Of a stretch of DNA of 64,000 nt, positions 35,716-44,783 are shown one piece after another (position 1 is the first letter of the stretch; the number at the start of each line of letters is the position of its first letter). Source of the DNA: Campylobacter concisus (GTDB taxonomy: Bacteria > Campylobacterota > Campylobacteria > Campylobacterales > Campylobacteraceae); contig NZ_LVLC01000023.1 of assembly GCF_002092855.1 (NCBI RefSeq), forward strand, positions 1 to 64,000, written 5' to 3'. The position numbers and the translations under genes are program-made. Below the pieces are notes generated by a model. It saw only the letters and a list, made by a program, of their open reading frames with translations. It ran no database searches and was not told the DNA's origin.

Positions 35716-36014
35716 TAGGACTTACTCACTACCTCATCCTTGCAAGTCTGCTCTTTGTCATAGGGCTAATTGGCATAATGCGAAGAAGAAATTTGATCAT
35801 GCTATTTTTCTCAAGTGAAATTTTACTAAACTCGGCAAATATCGCACTTGCTGCCATTTCAAAATACCACTTTGATCTAACTGGACAAATAGTTGCATTT
35901 TTTATAGTGGCTATCGCTGCTAGCGAAGTCGCCGTGGGGCTTGGCTTACTGGTGCTTTGGTATAAAAAGACTGGCAGCATTAGCCTAGATTCGATGACAA
36001 ATATGAAAGGCTAA
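35712..36014 (+). CDS. nuoK: Complex I subunit K
   Basis: A 100-residue ND4L-type subunit with three helices. The motif SSEILLNSANIAL carries the conserved membrane Glu, and a second Glu lies in IAASEVAVGLGLL, as needed for proton transfer. The length is standard. Confidence 0.96.
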   Translation: MIGLTHYLILASLLFVIGLIGIMRRRNLIMLFFSSEILLNSANIALAAISKYHFDLTGQIVAFFIVAIAASEVAVGLGLLVLWYKKTGSISLDSMTNMKG

Positions 36015-36017
36015 GAG

Positions 36018-37856
36018 ATGACTTTATTTTGCATTTCACTATTTTTCCCGCTTCTTAGCTTTATCTTTTCTGGACTTTTTTCACATAGTAGTAAAAATTT
36101 TTTACTTGGTATCTTTTGCTCACTTCTCATGATTATTAGCACAACCGCCTCACTCATGCTAACAGCTAGCCTTGGCATAGATGAACCGCTAAATTTATCA
36201 CTAAAAGAATTTATAAATTTTGGCGGTCTAGATTTAAATTTTGGCTTCTATCTTGACGCCATTAGCCTTGTTATGCTTAGCACCGTTGGTATCGTGGCAA
36301 GTATCGTGCATATCTACTCGGTTGGCTACATGAGAGATGATGCAAGCTTTAACCGCTTTTTTAGTTATCTTGGGCTCTTTGTCTTTTGTATGAACGTCCT
36401 TGTATCAAGCGATAACTTTATAGGCCTTTTCATCGGCTGGGAGGGCGTTGGGCTTTGCTCTTGGCTGCTCATTGGCTTTTGGTATAAAAGGCCTAGTGCA
36501 AACGTCGCTGCAAACGAGGCCTTTATAATGAATAGGGTTGCTGATCTTGCTATGCTTGTTGGTATCTTTTATATATTTTATAGCTTTGGCTCGCTTAAAT
36601 TTAGCGAGGTTTTTAACGCTAGAAGCGACTTTTCTGGGCTAAATTTAGGCATCATCGCCACACTTCTTTTTATAGGCGCCATGGGCAAAAGTGCGCAGTT
36701 TCCGTTTCACACTTGGCTTGCAAATGCCATGGAGGGGCCAACTCCGGTCTCTGCACTCATTCATGCTGCGACCATGGTAACAGCTGGCGTTTATCTAGTC
36801 ATACGAGCAAATTTTATCTTTACAAACGCACCTGAAGTCTCGCACTTTATCGCTTACCTTGGCACATTTGTAGCGATATTTGCGGCTAGCATCGCGCTTG
36901 TGCATAATGACCTTAAAAAAATCATCGCCTACTCGACACTTTCGCAGCTTGGCTATATGTTCGTAGCTGCTGCACTTGGCGCTTATAAGATCGCACTTTT
37001 TCACCTTGTCACGCACGCATTTTTTAAATCGTTGCTCTTTTTGTGCGCTGGCAATGTTATGCACGCGATGCATGATGAGCTAAATATCAAAAAAATGGGC
37101 GGACTTTATAAATTTATGAAGCCAACTGCGCTCCTTTCTATCATCGCAAGCTGCGCGCTGGCAGGATTTTATCCATTTGCTGGCTTTTTCTCTAAAGATA
37201 AAATTTTAGAGGTTGCCTTTAGTGAAAATAAATTTTTATGGATCATTTTACTCTTTGGTGCAGTGCTTACGGCATTTTATAGCTTTAGGCTTGTTATGCT
37301 CGTCTTTTTTACAAAGCCAAAGAGCGAGAAACACGTGCATGAAGCTAAAAACTATATGCTAGCTGGCATGGGCGTACTTGGAATTCTCTCAGTCATAAGT
37401 GGCTTTTTTTGGAGCAACTTTAATGAGTTTTTAGAAAAAAACTTAAAAGATTTTTCACTAAATTTATCTCACGGTAGCGAAATTTTTTTACTTATTTTAA
37501 CACTTAGTCTAGTGCTAGCAAGCGCTGGCTTTGCAGTATTTGCCTATAAAAAAGAAATTTTTAAAGAGAATATTTGTGAGAGCAGAGCTTATAAAATTTT
37601 ACAAAATGCCTACTTTATCCCAAAATTTTATGAGAAATTTTTCATAAATGGCTATACGTTAATTTCACAAATTTGTAAAAAGATTGATGAGATGATAATC
37701 GATCGTAGTGTCGATCTAGTCGCAACGGTGCTAAATAAATTTGCATTTTTAACAAACAAAATGCAAAGTGGCGACTTAAGCATCATGCTTAGATTTATGG
37801 TCGCAGGATTTGCCTTGCTTTTAAGCTTTATATTTTTATTAAATGGAGCCAAATAA
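36018..37856 (+). CDS. nuoL: Complex I subunit L, antiporter-like proton channel
   Basis: A 612-residue ND5-type subunit. VGWEGVGLCSWLLIGFWY (with the conserved Glu), GAMGKSAQFPFHTWLANAMEGPTPVSALIHAATMV and AYSTLSQLGYMFVA are clear. The C-terminal part includes the long lateral helix. Length is typical. It shares one base with nuoM (TAATG). Confidence 0.96.
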   Translation: MTLFCISLFFPLLSFIFSGLFSHSSKNFLLGIFCSLLMIISTTASLMLTASLGIDEPLNLSLKEFINFGGLDLNFGFYLDAISLVMLSTVGIVASIVHIYSVGYMRDDASFNRFFSYLGLFVFCMNVLVSSDNFIGLFIGWEGVGLCSWLLIGFWYKRPSANVAANEAFIMNRVADLAMLVGIFYIFYSFGSLKFSEVFNARSDFSGLNLGIIATLLFIGAMGKSAQFPFHTWLANAMEGPTPVSALIHAATMVTAGVYLVIRANFIFTNAPEVSHFIAYLGTFVAIFAASIALVHNDLKKIIAYSTLSQLGYMFVAAALGAYKIALFHLVTHAFFKSLLFLCAGNVMHAMHDELNIKKMGGLYKFMKPTALLSIIASCALAGFYPFAGFFSKDKILEVAFSENKFLWIILLFGAVLTAFYSFRLVMLVFFTKPKSEKHVHEAKNYMLAGMGVLGILSVISGFFWSNFNEFLEKNLKDFSLNLSHGSEIFLLILTLSLVLASAGFAVFAYKKEIFKENICESRAYKILQNAYFIPKFYEKFFINGYTLISQICKKIDEMIIDRSVDLVATVLNKFAFLTNKMQSGDLSIMLRFMVAGFALLLSFIFLLNGAK

Positions 37857-39367
37857 TGCTAAGTGTCATCATATTTTTCCCTGCAATAAGCGCAATACTT
37901 GGCTTTTTAATAGAAAATAAAAGCATAAAATTTTATGGAGCAAGCATCGCGCTGATCGAGCTTTTGCTAGCCATTTTTATCTGCATCAATGTCGATTTTC
38001 AGGGTTATGACTTTGTTTTAACGCATCAAGTCTCGCTCATACCAAGCCTAAATATCAGCTATTTTGTCGGCATCGACACCATTTCGCTAGCACTTATCGT
38101 ACTTAGTGCATTTATGAGCTTCATCTCTATCGCCGCACTTAGCGATGATGGAAATTTAAAGCACCTAATTATTAGCGCGCTCTTTTTAGAGAGCACGATG
38201 ATGGGCGTCTTTAGCGCGCTTGATATGATCTTGTTTTATAGCTTTTGGGAGCTTAGCCTCATACCGCTACTTTATATCATCGGCGCATTTGGTAGTAAAA
38301 ATAGAATTTACGCTGCGATTAAATTTTTCATCTATACATTTTTAGGCTCTGTCTTTATGCTAGTAGCGATCATCTTTATCGGCTATCTGTGCTATCAAAA
38401 AAGCGGCGTCTTTAGCTTTAGCCTGCTTGACTGGTACAAGCTTGGCATCGGACAAAGTGCTCAAATTTGGCTATTTTTAGCTTTTTTCTTCGCTTTTGGC
38501 GTCAAAACTCCGCTATTTCCGTTTCACACGTGGCTACCTTATGCACACGGAGAGGCTCCGACTATCGGCTCAGTGCTGCTTGCTAGCGTGCTTTTAAAGA
38601 TGGGTACTTACGGCTTTGTGAGATTTTCACTTCCACTTTTTCCAGATGCGAGCCTAATTTTAAGCGGCTTTGTCTGCGTCATAGCTATCATCATGATCAT
38701 CTACGCAGCCCTTGTTGCCTACGCACAAAGCGACATGAAGCAAGTGATCGCTTATAGCTCCATTTCACACATGGGCGTCATCATGCTTGGCATCTTTTCA
38801 CTAAATTTAATAGGCCTTGGTGGCTCAATATTTTTGATGATAAGCCACGGCATCGTAAGTGGCGCGCTATTTTTGTTAGTTGGCGTCATCTACGAGAGGG
38901 CTCACACAAAAGAAATTTGCGAATTTGGCGGCCTTGCTAAGGTTATGCCAAAATACGCGCTTGTATTTTTTATAGCAACGCTTGCAAGTATCGGCCTGCC
39001 ACTAACCATTGGCTTTGTTGGTGAGTTTTTGAGCCTACTTGGCGTCTTTAAGCTAAACAAGCTCTTTGCGCTACTTGGAGGCTTTAGTATCATCGTGGGC
39101 GCTGTTTATATGCTGGTGCTTTATAAAAGGGTCTTTTTTGGCGAGTGCAAGGAGAAAAATTTAAGTCTAAAAGATCTAAATTTTAAAGAGTTAGTCGCTC
39201 TTGTGCCACTTTGCTTGTTCATAATCATTCTTGGTATCGCACCAAATTTAATCCTAAAACCACTTGAGCCAAGCGTGCAAAATATCATAAATAAAATGCA
39301 AACTAGAGCGGTAGATAGCAGTACAAAAGATAAGATTTTATCTTTAAATGGCGGGAGCAAACTATGA
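37856..39367 (+). CDS. nuoM: Complex I subunit M, antiporter-like proton channel
   Basis: A 503-residue ND4-type subunit with 14 helices. Key segments are FYSFWELSLIPLLYIIGAFG with the conserved Glu, GVKTPLFPFHTWLPYAHGEAPTIGSVLLA and AYSSISHMGVIMLG. The start overlaps the nuoL stop, and the end overlaps nuoN by four bases. Confidence 0.96.
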   Translation: MLSVIIFFPAISAILGFLIENKSIKFYGASIALIELLLAIFICINVDFQGYDFVLTHQVSLIPSLNISYFVGIDTISLALIVLSAFMSFISIAALSDDGNLKHLIISALFLESTMMGVFSALDMILFYSFWELSLIPLLYIIGAFGSKNRIYAAIKFFIYTFLGSVFMLVAIIFIGYLCYQKSGVFSFSLLDWYKLGIGQSAQIWLFLAFFFAFGVKTPLFPFHTWLPYAHGEAPTIGSVLLASVLLKMGTYGFVRFSLPLFPDASLILSGFVCVIAIIMIIYAALVAYAQSDMKQVIAYSSISHMGVIMLGIFSLNLIGLGGSIFLMISHGIVSGALFLLVGVIYERAHTKEICEFGGLAKVMPKYALVFFIATLASIGLPLTIGFVGEFLSLLGVFKLNKLFALLGGFSIIVGAVYMLVLYKRVFFGECKEKNLSLKDLNFKELVALVPLCLFIIILGIAPNLILKPLEPSVQNIINKMQTRAVDSSTKDKILSLNGGSKL

Positions 39368-40854
39368 ACGAAATAGCCTTTTTAGACCTAAAAGAAATTT
39401 CTTTATCTTCGGTTGCTCCAATGCTTAGTATGATAATCTTTGCGCTTTTTATCTTAATCGTTGGCACCATAAAAAAAGATCTTTCAAGAAATTTCTACTG
39501 CGTATTTTGTATCATCGCAATATTTGTAAATTTGGGCCTAATACTTGATTTTAACGGTCTTAGCCTTAGCTTTTGGAATATGCTTTTAGTTGATGGCGTT
39601 TCGGTCATTTCTCAAGTCATCATCCTCATCGCTTCAGCCCTTTTTATCCCGCTTGCACTTAGCACAAAAGAGTATTTTGAGTATAAAATTTACGAGTATT
39701 ACGCTTTATTTTTGTTTATGATAGCTGGATTTTTATTTATGGTGAGCTCAAATAACCTACTCATCATCTTTTTAGGCCTTGAGATCAGCTCACTTTGCCT
39801 CTATACGCTAATCGCCCTTCACAACAAGGCAAAAAGCGTAGAAGCTGCCATTAAATACTTTGCTATGGGCTCGCTCTCGGCTGGCTTTTTTGCAATGGCA
39901 ATAGCGATGTTTTATCTAGCGACAAACTCAATAGACATCGCTCATATCGGCATTGTGATAAAAGATCTTAGCCTAAATCAAAATTTGATCATTTTGCTTG
40001 GCTGCGTTTTCATCGCCTCAGCTATTGGTTTTAAGCTCTCACTCATACCTTTTCACACATGGATACCAGACGTTTATGAAGGCTCAAATGCCCCGCTAGC
40101 AGGCTATATGTCGATCGTACCAAAGGTGGCAGCTTTTATCGTTGCGTTAAGAATTTTTGCGATGCTTGAAGGCTCACAAATTTTGTGGATAAAAGATATG
40201 CTCTACATCATCGCCGTGCTTACGATGAGCCTTGCAAATATCATGGCGCTAGTGCAAAAAGACGTAAAAAGGATGCTTGCTTTTAGCTCCATAGCTCACG
40301 CTGGTGTCGTACTCTGTGCACTTGTGGCAAATTCTCACGAGGCAAATGTCGCCTTGTTTTTTTACTGGATCATGTTTTTGTTTGCAAATTTGGGCGCATT
40401 TTCTATGCTCTGGGTGGCAAGGTGCGACGATGTAGTCTGCTGGGACAAGCGCTTTAAGCATCCATTTGAGAAATTTTCAGGGCTTATAAAAATTTTACCA
40501 AGCTACGCAGTTATAATGGGAATTTTCATGATCGCCCTTGCTGGCATACCGCCTTTTAGCGTCTTTTGGGGCAAAATGATACTTATTTCATCGCTCATAA
40601 AATCTGATTACGTCGTTCTTAGCGTTATAATTATGATAAATTCTGCCATTGCGATTTATTACTATTTAAAGCTAATCGTCTTTATGTTTTTAAAAGAGCC
40701 GATCGTAAAAGATAAAAATCTCTACACTGCAAATATCTCGATGGCGCTAAAAGTAATTGTTGGCATTGCGGTAGCTGGAACGGCCTTTTCGTTTTTATTT
40801 TCTGGAGCAATTTTGGAATTTATTGAGCATTTTGTCTTTGCTTCAGGATTTTAG
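39364..40854 (+). CDS. nuoN: Complex I subunit N, antiporter-like proton channel
   Basis: A 496-residue ND2-type subunit. Diagnostic segments are FLGLEISSLCLYTLIALHN, FKLSLIPFHTWIPDVYEGSNAPLAGYMSIVPKVA and AFSSIAHAGVVLCALVA. Last gene of the operon; pflA starts 22 bases further on. Confidence 0.96.
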   Translation: MNEIAFLDLKEISLSSVAPMLSMIIFALFILIVGTIKKDLSRNFYCVFCIIAIFVNLGLILDFNGLSLSFWNMLLVDGVSVISQVIILIASALFIPLALSTKEYFEYKIYEYYALFLFMIAGFLFMVSSNNLLIIFLGLEISSLCLYTLIALHNKAKSVEAAIKYFAMGSLSAGFFAMAIAMFYLATNSIDIAHIGIVIKDLSLNQNLIILLGCVFIASAIGFKLSLIPFHTWIPDVYEGSNAPLAGYMSIVPKVAAFIVALRIFAMLEGSQILWIKDMLYIIAVLTMSLANIMALVQKDVKRMLAFSSIAHAGVVLCALVANSHEANVALFFYWIMFLFANLGAFSMLWVARCDDVVCWDKRFKHPFEKFSGLIKILPSYAVIMGIFMIALAGIPPFSVFWGKMILISSLIKSDYVVLSVIIMINSAIAIYYYLKLIVFMFLKEPIVKDKNLYTANISMALKVIVGIAVAGTAFSFLFSGAILEFIEHFVFASGF

Positions 40855-40864
40855 AAAATTTAAC

Positions 40865-40870
40865 TATAAT
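40865..40870 (+). promoter_or_regulatory. Possible -10 (TATAAT) immediately before pflA
   Basis: A perfect TATAAT lies seven bases upstream of the pflA ATG in the 22-base nuoN-pflA gap. If used, the transcript would be nearly leaderless. It may be a chance match in AT-rich DNA. Confidence 0.3.
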
Positions 40871-40876
40871 TGCGGC

Positions 40877-43252
40877 ATGAAAAAGCTCTTAATTATTTTA
40901 TTTTTTCCGCTTTATCTAACCGCTTTTAATCTTAGCCTAAATAGCGGCGCAAATGGTGATAAACCTTATAGCGTCCTTCAGCTAAGCGATGAGCAAGAAT
41001 TTGAATGCGTGGAGCAAATTTTAGCTTACGACACCAAACGCTATGTCTGCATGCTTGATGATGAAATTTTGCCAAAAATTGAAGATACGACACTACCATT
41101 AATGGATATAAAATACAAAAAGCAAGATGGCAAGCTTTTTATCGTCATAATGCCAAAAGCACCGTCAAAACTGCTAAATATAAAAACTGAGCTTTATAAT
41201 AGCCAAAACGTACAAGATAGCCCAGAAACAACCATTTCAAAACACTTTAGCATAATCATAGATACTTCGCTCAGTGAAAATAGCAAGAGAAAGTCTGGGC
41301 TAAATTTTAAACCTGATTTTAAAGATATGCTAAATCCTAGTATCGGAGCGCTTGATCTTAACAAAGCCCCTATTGCTGGACTTGATAGTAATGACATTGA
41401 TATATACATAAGCATAAAAAGAGCTTATGAAAAGGGCGCTTATGAAAATGTAGTAAAAGATACTCAAACAGCGATAAAAAGGCATCCAAATAGCCTTTTT
41501 TCAAGTGAATTTTTACTATTTCGTCTAAGGGCTCTTGATAAAATTTTTGAGATAAAAAATGAGTTTGAAGAGATCGAGCCAAAAGATATCGTAAGCGAAG
41601 GTAGGGCTTGGATTAGAAAATTCCCATCTGATGAAAACTATCCAGAGGTGCTCTACCTAATCGCTAGAGCCTACCTAAAAGATAGCATTGCAAGTGATGC
41701 AAAATATATGCTTGATATCTTAAACGAAGAGCATGCAAACTCAAAATTTACAAAACTTGCAGCGCTTGATTATGCTGATTATCTCTATAAAATAGGCAGA
41801 CAAAAGGAGGCGCTAAAAGACTATGAAAAAGTGCTTTACTCCACAAACGACATCGACCTTGCAAGTAGAGCAGCACTAAGCCTAGCTGATGCAAATATTG
41901 ATAAAGAAAAATTTGATGAAGCAAAGAAATTTATACTAAAAATCGCAAATGCGAATGAAAAATTTTTTATGAATAATCCAACGAAGTCGATGAATCTTGC
42001 AACTACATTTGCAAGTAAAGATATGCCTGATGTGGCTGCTAAAATTTATGAAATCTTGATAAATAATAGCGATAGGACGAAAGATTTTTATGAAGTTGCT
42101 TTAAAAAATTTAGCACTAAATCTAGCCAAAACAAAAGATGAGAAAAAAGCATACGAATACTTAAATAGATATGAGGCAGAGTTTAAATATGGTGATTATA
42201 TTGATGAGGTGACTAAAGCAAAAGATGGGTTATTCTTTGAAGAAGAGGATAAAAATGCAACTGCACTTCATGCAAGATATAAAGAGCTAATTGAAAAATA
42301 TGCTGGGACAAATATTAGCCAAAAGGCTCTAATAAGCGAGCTTGAGCTAGATATTAAAGAGCGCAAATTCTCCGATGCACTATCTTACAAAACCATGGCA
42401 AAAGATGGAAATTTAAGTAAGGCAATGGAGCTGATAAATGAGGCTGCGCTAGAGCTTACAAAAGAGTATTTTATAAAAGATGATTGCACGGCTGTTATAA
42501 ATTTACTTGAAAACTACGATATAAATAAAATCTCATTACCACAATTTAAGCTCTTTAATTGCTATTACAGAACGGCCCGCTACAACGATGCACTTGAGCT
42601 GGCAAAAGCTCATGCAAAAGATGAAAATTTAGAAGATAGGGTCGAGTGGCTGGTAAATTTGAGCAAAATTTTATATAAAAATAAAGACTACGAGCATGCA
42701 ATCATTGCTGCAAATGATGCGCTTTCACTTGGCTCATCAGTTGAATACTCAGATCCAACACCATCTCTTTTTGACAGGTTTTACTCATTGCTCGCGTTAA
42801 AACGCTTTATGGAGGCGATCTCAACCATTAGCGCTATTGAGCAGCTAAGAGGCCAAGACTTTAAGATTATCGAAGCATATACAGCCATAAGTGACTATGC
42901 GATGAAAAGTAATGACTACGCCATAGCTACAACGTATGCTAAAAAAGCTCTTGAGCTACAAACAAAAGCCAAAATAAATACATTTTCGCCAAAGATAAAT
43001 TTTAACTACTCAGAAGCATTATTAAAGACAGATAACCTAGGTGAGGCACTTGATGAGGCGAAATTTATACTAAACATGAAGCTTGAACCAGAAGATCGCT
43101 TACACGCTTTAAATTTGATAAGTGAAATTTATATAAGACAAAAGCAGTTTAAGTTGGCTAGGCCTTATTTAAACGAGTGCTCTGACTCAAATTTTGTAAG
43201 CCCGTATAAAGATGCTTGCAAAGCTAAGCTTGATATGATAGGTAAAAACTAA
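40877..43252 (+). CDS. pflA: PflA, TPR-rich flagellar motor scaffold protein
   Basis: A 791-residue periplasmic protein with signal peptide KKLLIILFFPLYLTAFN. A beta-rich N-terminal region (about 20-120) is followed by tetratricopeptide-type helical repeats (for example YPEVLYLIARAYLKDSIASDAKYMLDIL and KLAALDYADYLYKIGRQKEALKDYEKVLYS). Size and location directly after nuoN match C. jejuni pflA (Cj1565c, paralysed flagella). There PflA with PflB builds the medial disk that places extra stator units in the motor. I chose the ATG at 40877 because it begins the signal peptide, while the longer frame from 40823 lies inside nuoN. Confidence 0.92.
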   Translation: MKKLLIILFFPLYLTAFNLSLNSGANGDKPYSVLQLSDEQEFECVEQILAYDTKRYVCMLDDEILPKIEDTTLPLMDIKYKKQDGKLFIVIMPKAPSKLLNIKTELYNSQNVQDSPETTISKHFSIIIDTSLSENSKRKSGLNFKPDFKDMLNPSIGALDLNKAPIAGLDSNDIDIYISIKRAYEKGAYENVVKDTQTAIKRHPNSLFSSEFLLFRLRALDKIFEIKNEFEEIEPKDIVSEGRAWIRKFPSDENYPEVLYLIARAYLKDSIASDAKYMLDILNEEHANSKFTKLAALDYADYLYKIGRQKEALKDYEKVLYSTNDIDLASRAALSLADANIDKEKFDEAKKFILKIANANEKFFMNNPTKSMNLATTFASKDMPDVAAKIYEILINNSDRTKDFYEVALKNLALNLAKTKDEKKAYEYLNRYEAEFKYGDYIDEVTKAKDGLFFEEEDKNATALHARYKELIEKYAGTNISQKALISELELDIKERKFSDALSYKTMAKDGNLSKAMELINEAALELTKEYFIKDDCTAVINLLENYDINKISLPQFKLFNCYYRTARYNDALELAKAHAKDENLEDRVEWLVNLSKILYKNKDYEHAIIAANDALSLGSSVEYSDPTPSLFDRFYSLLALKRFMEAISTISAIEQLRGQDFKIIEAYTAISDYAMKSNDYAIATTYAKKALELQTKAKINTFSPKINFNYSEALLKTDNLGEALDEAKFILNMKLEPEDRLHALNLISEIYIRQKQFKLARPYLNECSDSNFVSPYKDACKAKLDMIGKN

Positions 43253-43842
43253 ATACAAAAAGATAGCTTGTTTGCTAGTTTTATATTTGAGCTTAAATTT
43301 TAGCCTTTATTTTGCTATTTAAGGTTGAGCTTTCTTTATAATTGCGTCTTTAATATTTTTACATTGCCACCAAATGCTCTTTATATTATAAAAGGAGCTA
43401 TATTTTATCGTAAGCCTTAATATGGTTTTATCATGGTCTCTGGTATGGTCTTTGAATTTTAAGCATCTTTTTATAAATCAAGAGGAATTAACCATTTTAT
43501 TAAATCAGCAATACTAAATGTAGGCCGTTTTACGATTTATAAGCTTAAAAATTAAAAATGCTTATAAGTTTTTTGTCCAATAGATCAAAGCAAAAAACTT
43601 GTAACGCTATGTAATCACGTTTCTATGATGTACTTTTATTATATTTATAAAGATTTTTTAGCTTACTACAAGCTAACTTCTAGAATTTATCGCTTAATAC
43701 ACACTCATTAAGCACAATATTATAAAAATTGATTTTTACGTTTTTAGTAGCAATTTGCCAAGCAAATAAGTACACATTCTTAAAAATTTTTCTAGAAAAA
43801 CATTTTATGTTATACATTGAAAAGCAACAAGGATTAGAGAAA
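43253..43842. other. 590-base gene-free stretch between pflA and the tRNA cluster
   Basis: No ORF with a credible ribosome site is visible. It contains the hairpin at 43537-43574, a short ATTTGC/GCAAAT palindrome at 43753-43767, and ATGGTC words around 43431-43453. The composition is AT-rich. It separates convergent transcription units, so terminators are expected here. Confidence 0.5.
43537..43574 (+). terminator. Possible intrinsic terminator downstream of pflA
   Basis: The arms TTATAAGC (43537-43544) and GCTTATAA (43560-43567) form an 8-bp AT-rich stem with a 15-base loop, followed by GTTTTTT. It lies about 285 bases after pflA, so it may serve the end of the nuo-pflA transcript. Confidence 0.45.
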
Positions 43843-43917
43843 TGGTGACCCATACGAGACTCGAACTCGTGTTACCAACGTGAGAGGCTGGTGTCCTAAC
43901 CGCTAGACGAATGGGCC
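43843..43917 (-). tRNA. tRNA-Glu (anticodon CUC)
   Basis: 75 bases including encoded CCA. Acceptor, D and T arms are identical to the tRNA-Glu(UUC) at 61840-61914. Only the anticodon arm differs: stem CCAGC/GTTGG and loop CTCTCAC, giving anticodon CTC. It is the last gene of the cluster. Confidence 0.92.
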
Positions 43918-43925
43918 AAAATGGA

Positions 43926-44001
43926 TGGTGCCCCGTGTAGGCCTCGAACCTACGACCCCATCATTAAGAGTGATATGCTCTACCAACTGAGCTAACGAGG
44001 C
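43926..44001 (-). tRNA. tRNA-Lys (anticodon CUU)
   Basis: 76 bases with CCA. The anticodon arm TATCA-CTCTTAA-TGATG gives anticodon CTT, and the T arm GTAGG-TTCGAGG-CCTAC is intact. It reads AAG and accompanies a separate tRNA-Lys(UUU) in the same cluster. Confidence 0.93.
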
Positions 44002-44122
44002 AAGATTAAATAGCAATAATAAATCTTAAAGTGTTATCTTAGAACTTATAATCTTAAAATTTAATTTGACACTCAATAATGGGTGCTTTATGAGACACGA
44101 CCTTAACCTAAGGTTTAATAGA

Positions 44123-44199
44123 TGGCGCAGCGGACGGGGCTCGAACCCGCGACCTCCGCCGTGACAGGGCGGCATTCTAACCAACTGAACTACCACTGC
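44123..44199 (-). tRNA. tRNA-Asp (anticodon GUC)
   Basis: 77 bases with CCA. The anticodon arm CCGCC-CTGTCAC-GGCGG gives GTC, and acceptor GCAGTGG/CCGCTGC is intact with one G-T pair. Confidence 0.95.
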
Positions 44200-44207
44200 A
44201 CCTAAAA

Positions 44208-44283
44208 TGGTGGTCGCTATAAGACTCGAACTTATGACATCCACCTTGTAAGGGTGGCGCTCTACCAACTGAGCTAAGCGACC
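44208..44283 (-). tRNA. tRNA-Val (anticodon UAC)
   Basis: 76 bases with CCA. The anticodon arm CCACC-CTTACAA-GGTGG gives TAC. Confidence 0.95.
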
Positions 44284-44302
44284 TAAAAATTTAAAAAATA
44301 TC

Positions 44303-44378
44303 TGGCGACCCTTAGAGGATTTGAACCTCTGTTTCTACACAGAGAAAGTAGAGTCCTGAGCCACTAGACGAAAGGGTC
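44303..44378 (-). tRNA. Glu-type tRNA with irregular anticodon arm (apparent anticodon CUC)
   Basis: 76 bases with encoded GCCA end. Acceptor GACCCTT/AAGGGTC and T arm AGAGG/CCTCT are perfect, and the D arm GTCTAGTGGCTCAGGAC is Glu-like. The anticodon arm aligns with E. coli tRNA-Glu as CTACT-TTCTCTG-TGTAG. That gives anticodon CTC, a T-T mismatch at 31:39 and a pyrimidine at position 37. It could be a functional divergent isoacceptor or a decaying copy. Confidence 0.75.
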
Positions 44379-44391
44379 ATAAACCCAAAAA

Positions 44392-44467
44392 TGGTGTCCT
44401 GCGTTGGATTCGAACCAACGGCCCCCTCATTAAAAGTGAGATGCTCTACCGACTGAGCTAGCAAGAC
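44392..44467 (-). tRNA. tRNA-Lys (anticodon UUU)
   Basis: 76 bases with CCA. The anticodon arm TCTCA-CTTTTAA-TGAGG gives TTT, and acceptor GTCTTGC/GCAGGAC has one T-G pair. Confidence 0.95.
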
Positions 44468-44593
44468 ATTTGTTTAAAAAAGAATTGAGATTATACAAAA
44501 AACATTATTACATGTCAAGAAACAAGAAAAATATCTAATATTTTCTACAATAAATGCTGATTATATAAGATTATTTCAAATTATAAAAAAGAA

Positions 44594-44678
44594 TGGTGCG
44601 GATGAAAGGACTTGAACCTTCACGCCGTGGGGCACCAGATCCTAAGTCTGGCGTGTCTGCCAATTTCACCACATCCGC
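44594..44678 (-). tRNA. tRNA-Leu (anticodon UAG)
   Basis: 85 bases with CCA and a long variable arm, as expected for a class II tRNA. The anticodon arm CAGA-CTTAGGA-TCTG gives TAG. A gap of 126 bases without features separates it from tRNA-Lys downstream. Confidence 0.95.
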
Positions 44679-44693
44679 ACAACAATAGTAAAG

Positions 44694-44770
44694 TGGTACG
44701 CCCATCAGGATTCGAACCTGAGGCCTACGGCTTAGAAGGCCGTTGCTCTATCCAGCTGAGCTATGAGCGC
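44694..44770 (-). tRNA. tRNA-Arg (anticodon UCU)
   Basis: 77 bases with CCA. The anticodon arm ACGGC-CTTCTAA-GCCGT gives TCT, reading AGA and AGG. Confidence 0.95.
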
Positions 44771-44783
44771 ATAAGTATTTTAG

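Noticed and set aside
40823-40876. Longer pflA start
   Set aside because: It would lie inside nuoN and place 18 residues in front of a clear signal peptide.
43431-43453. ATGGTC repeats as a CRISPR or attachment site
   Set aside because: The words are short, irregular and too few. No spacer structure and no integrase gene in the window.
44026-44268. 80-codon minus-strand ORF
   Set aside because: It reads through the Asp and Val tRNA genes. Not a protein gene.
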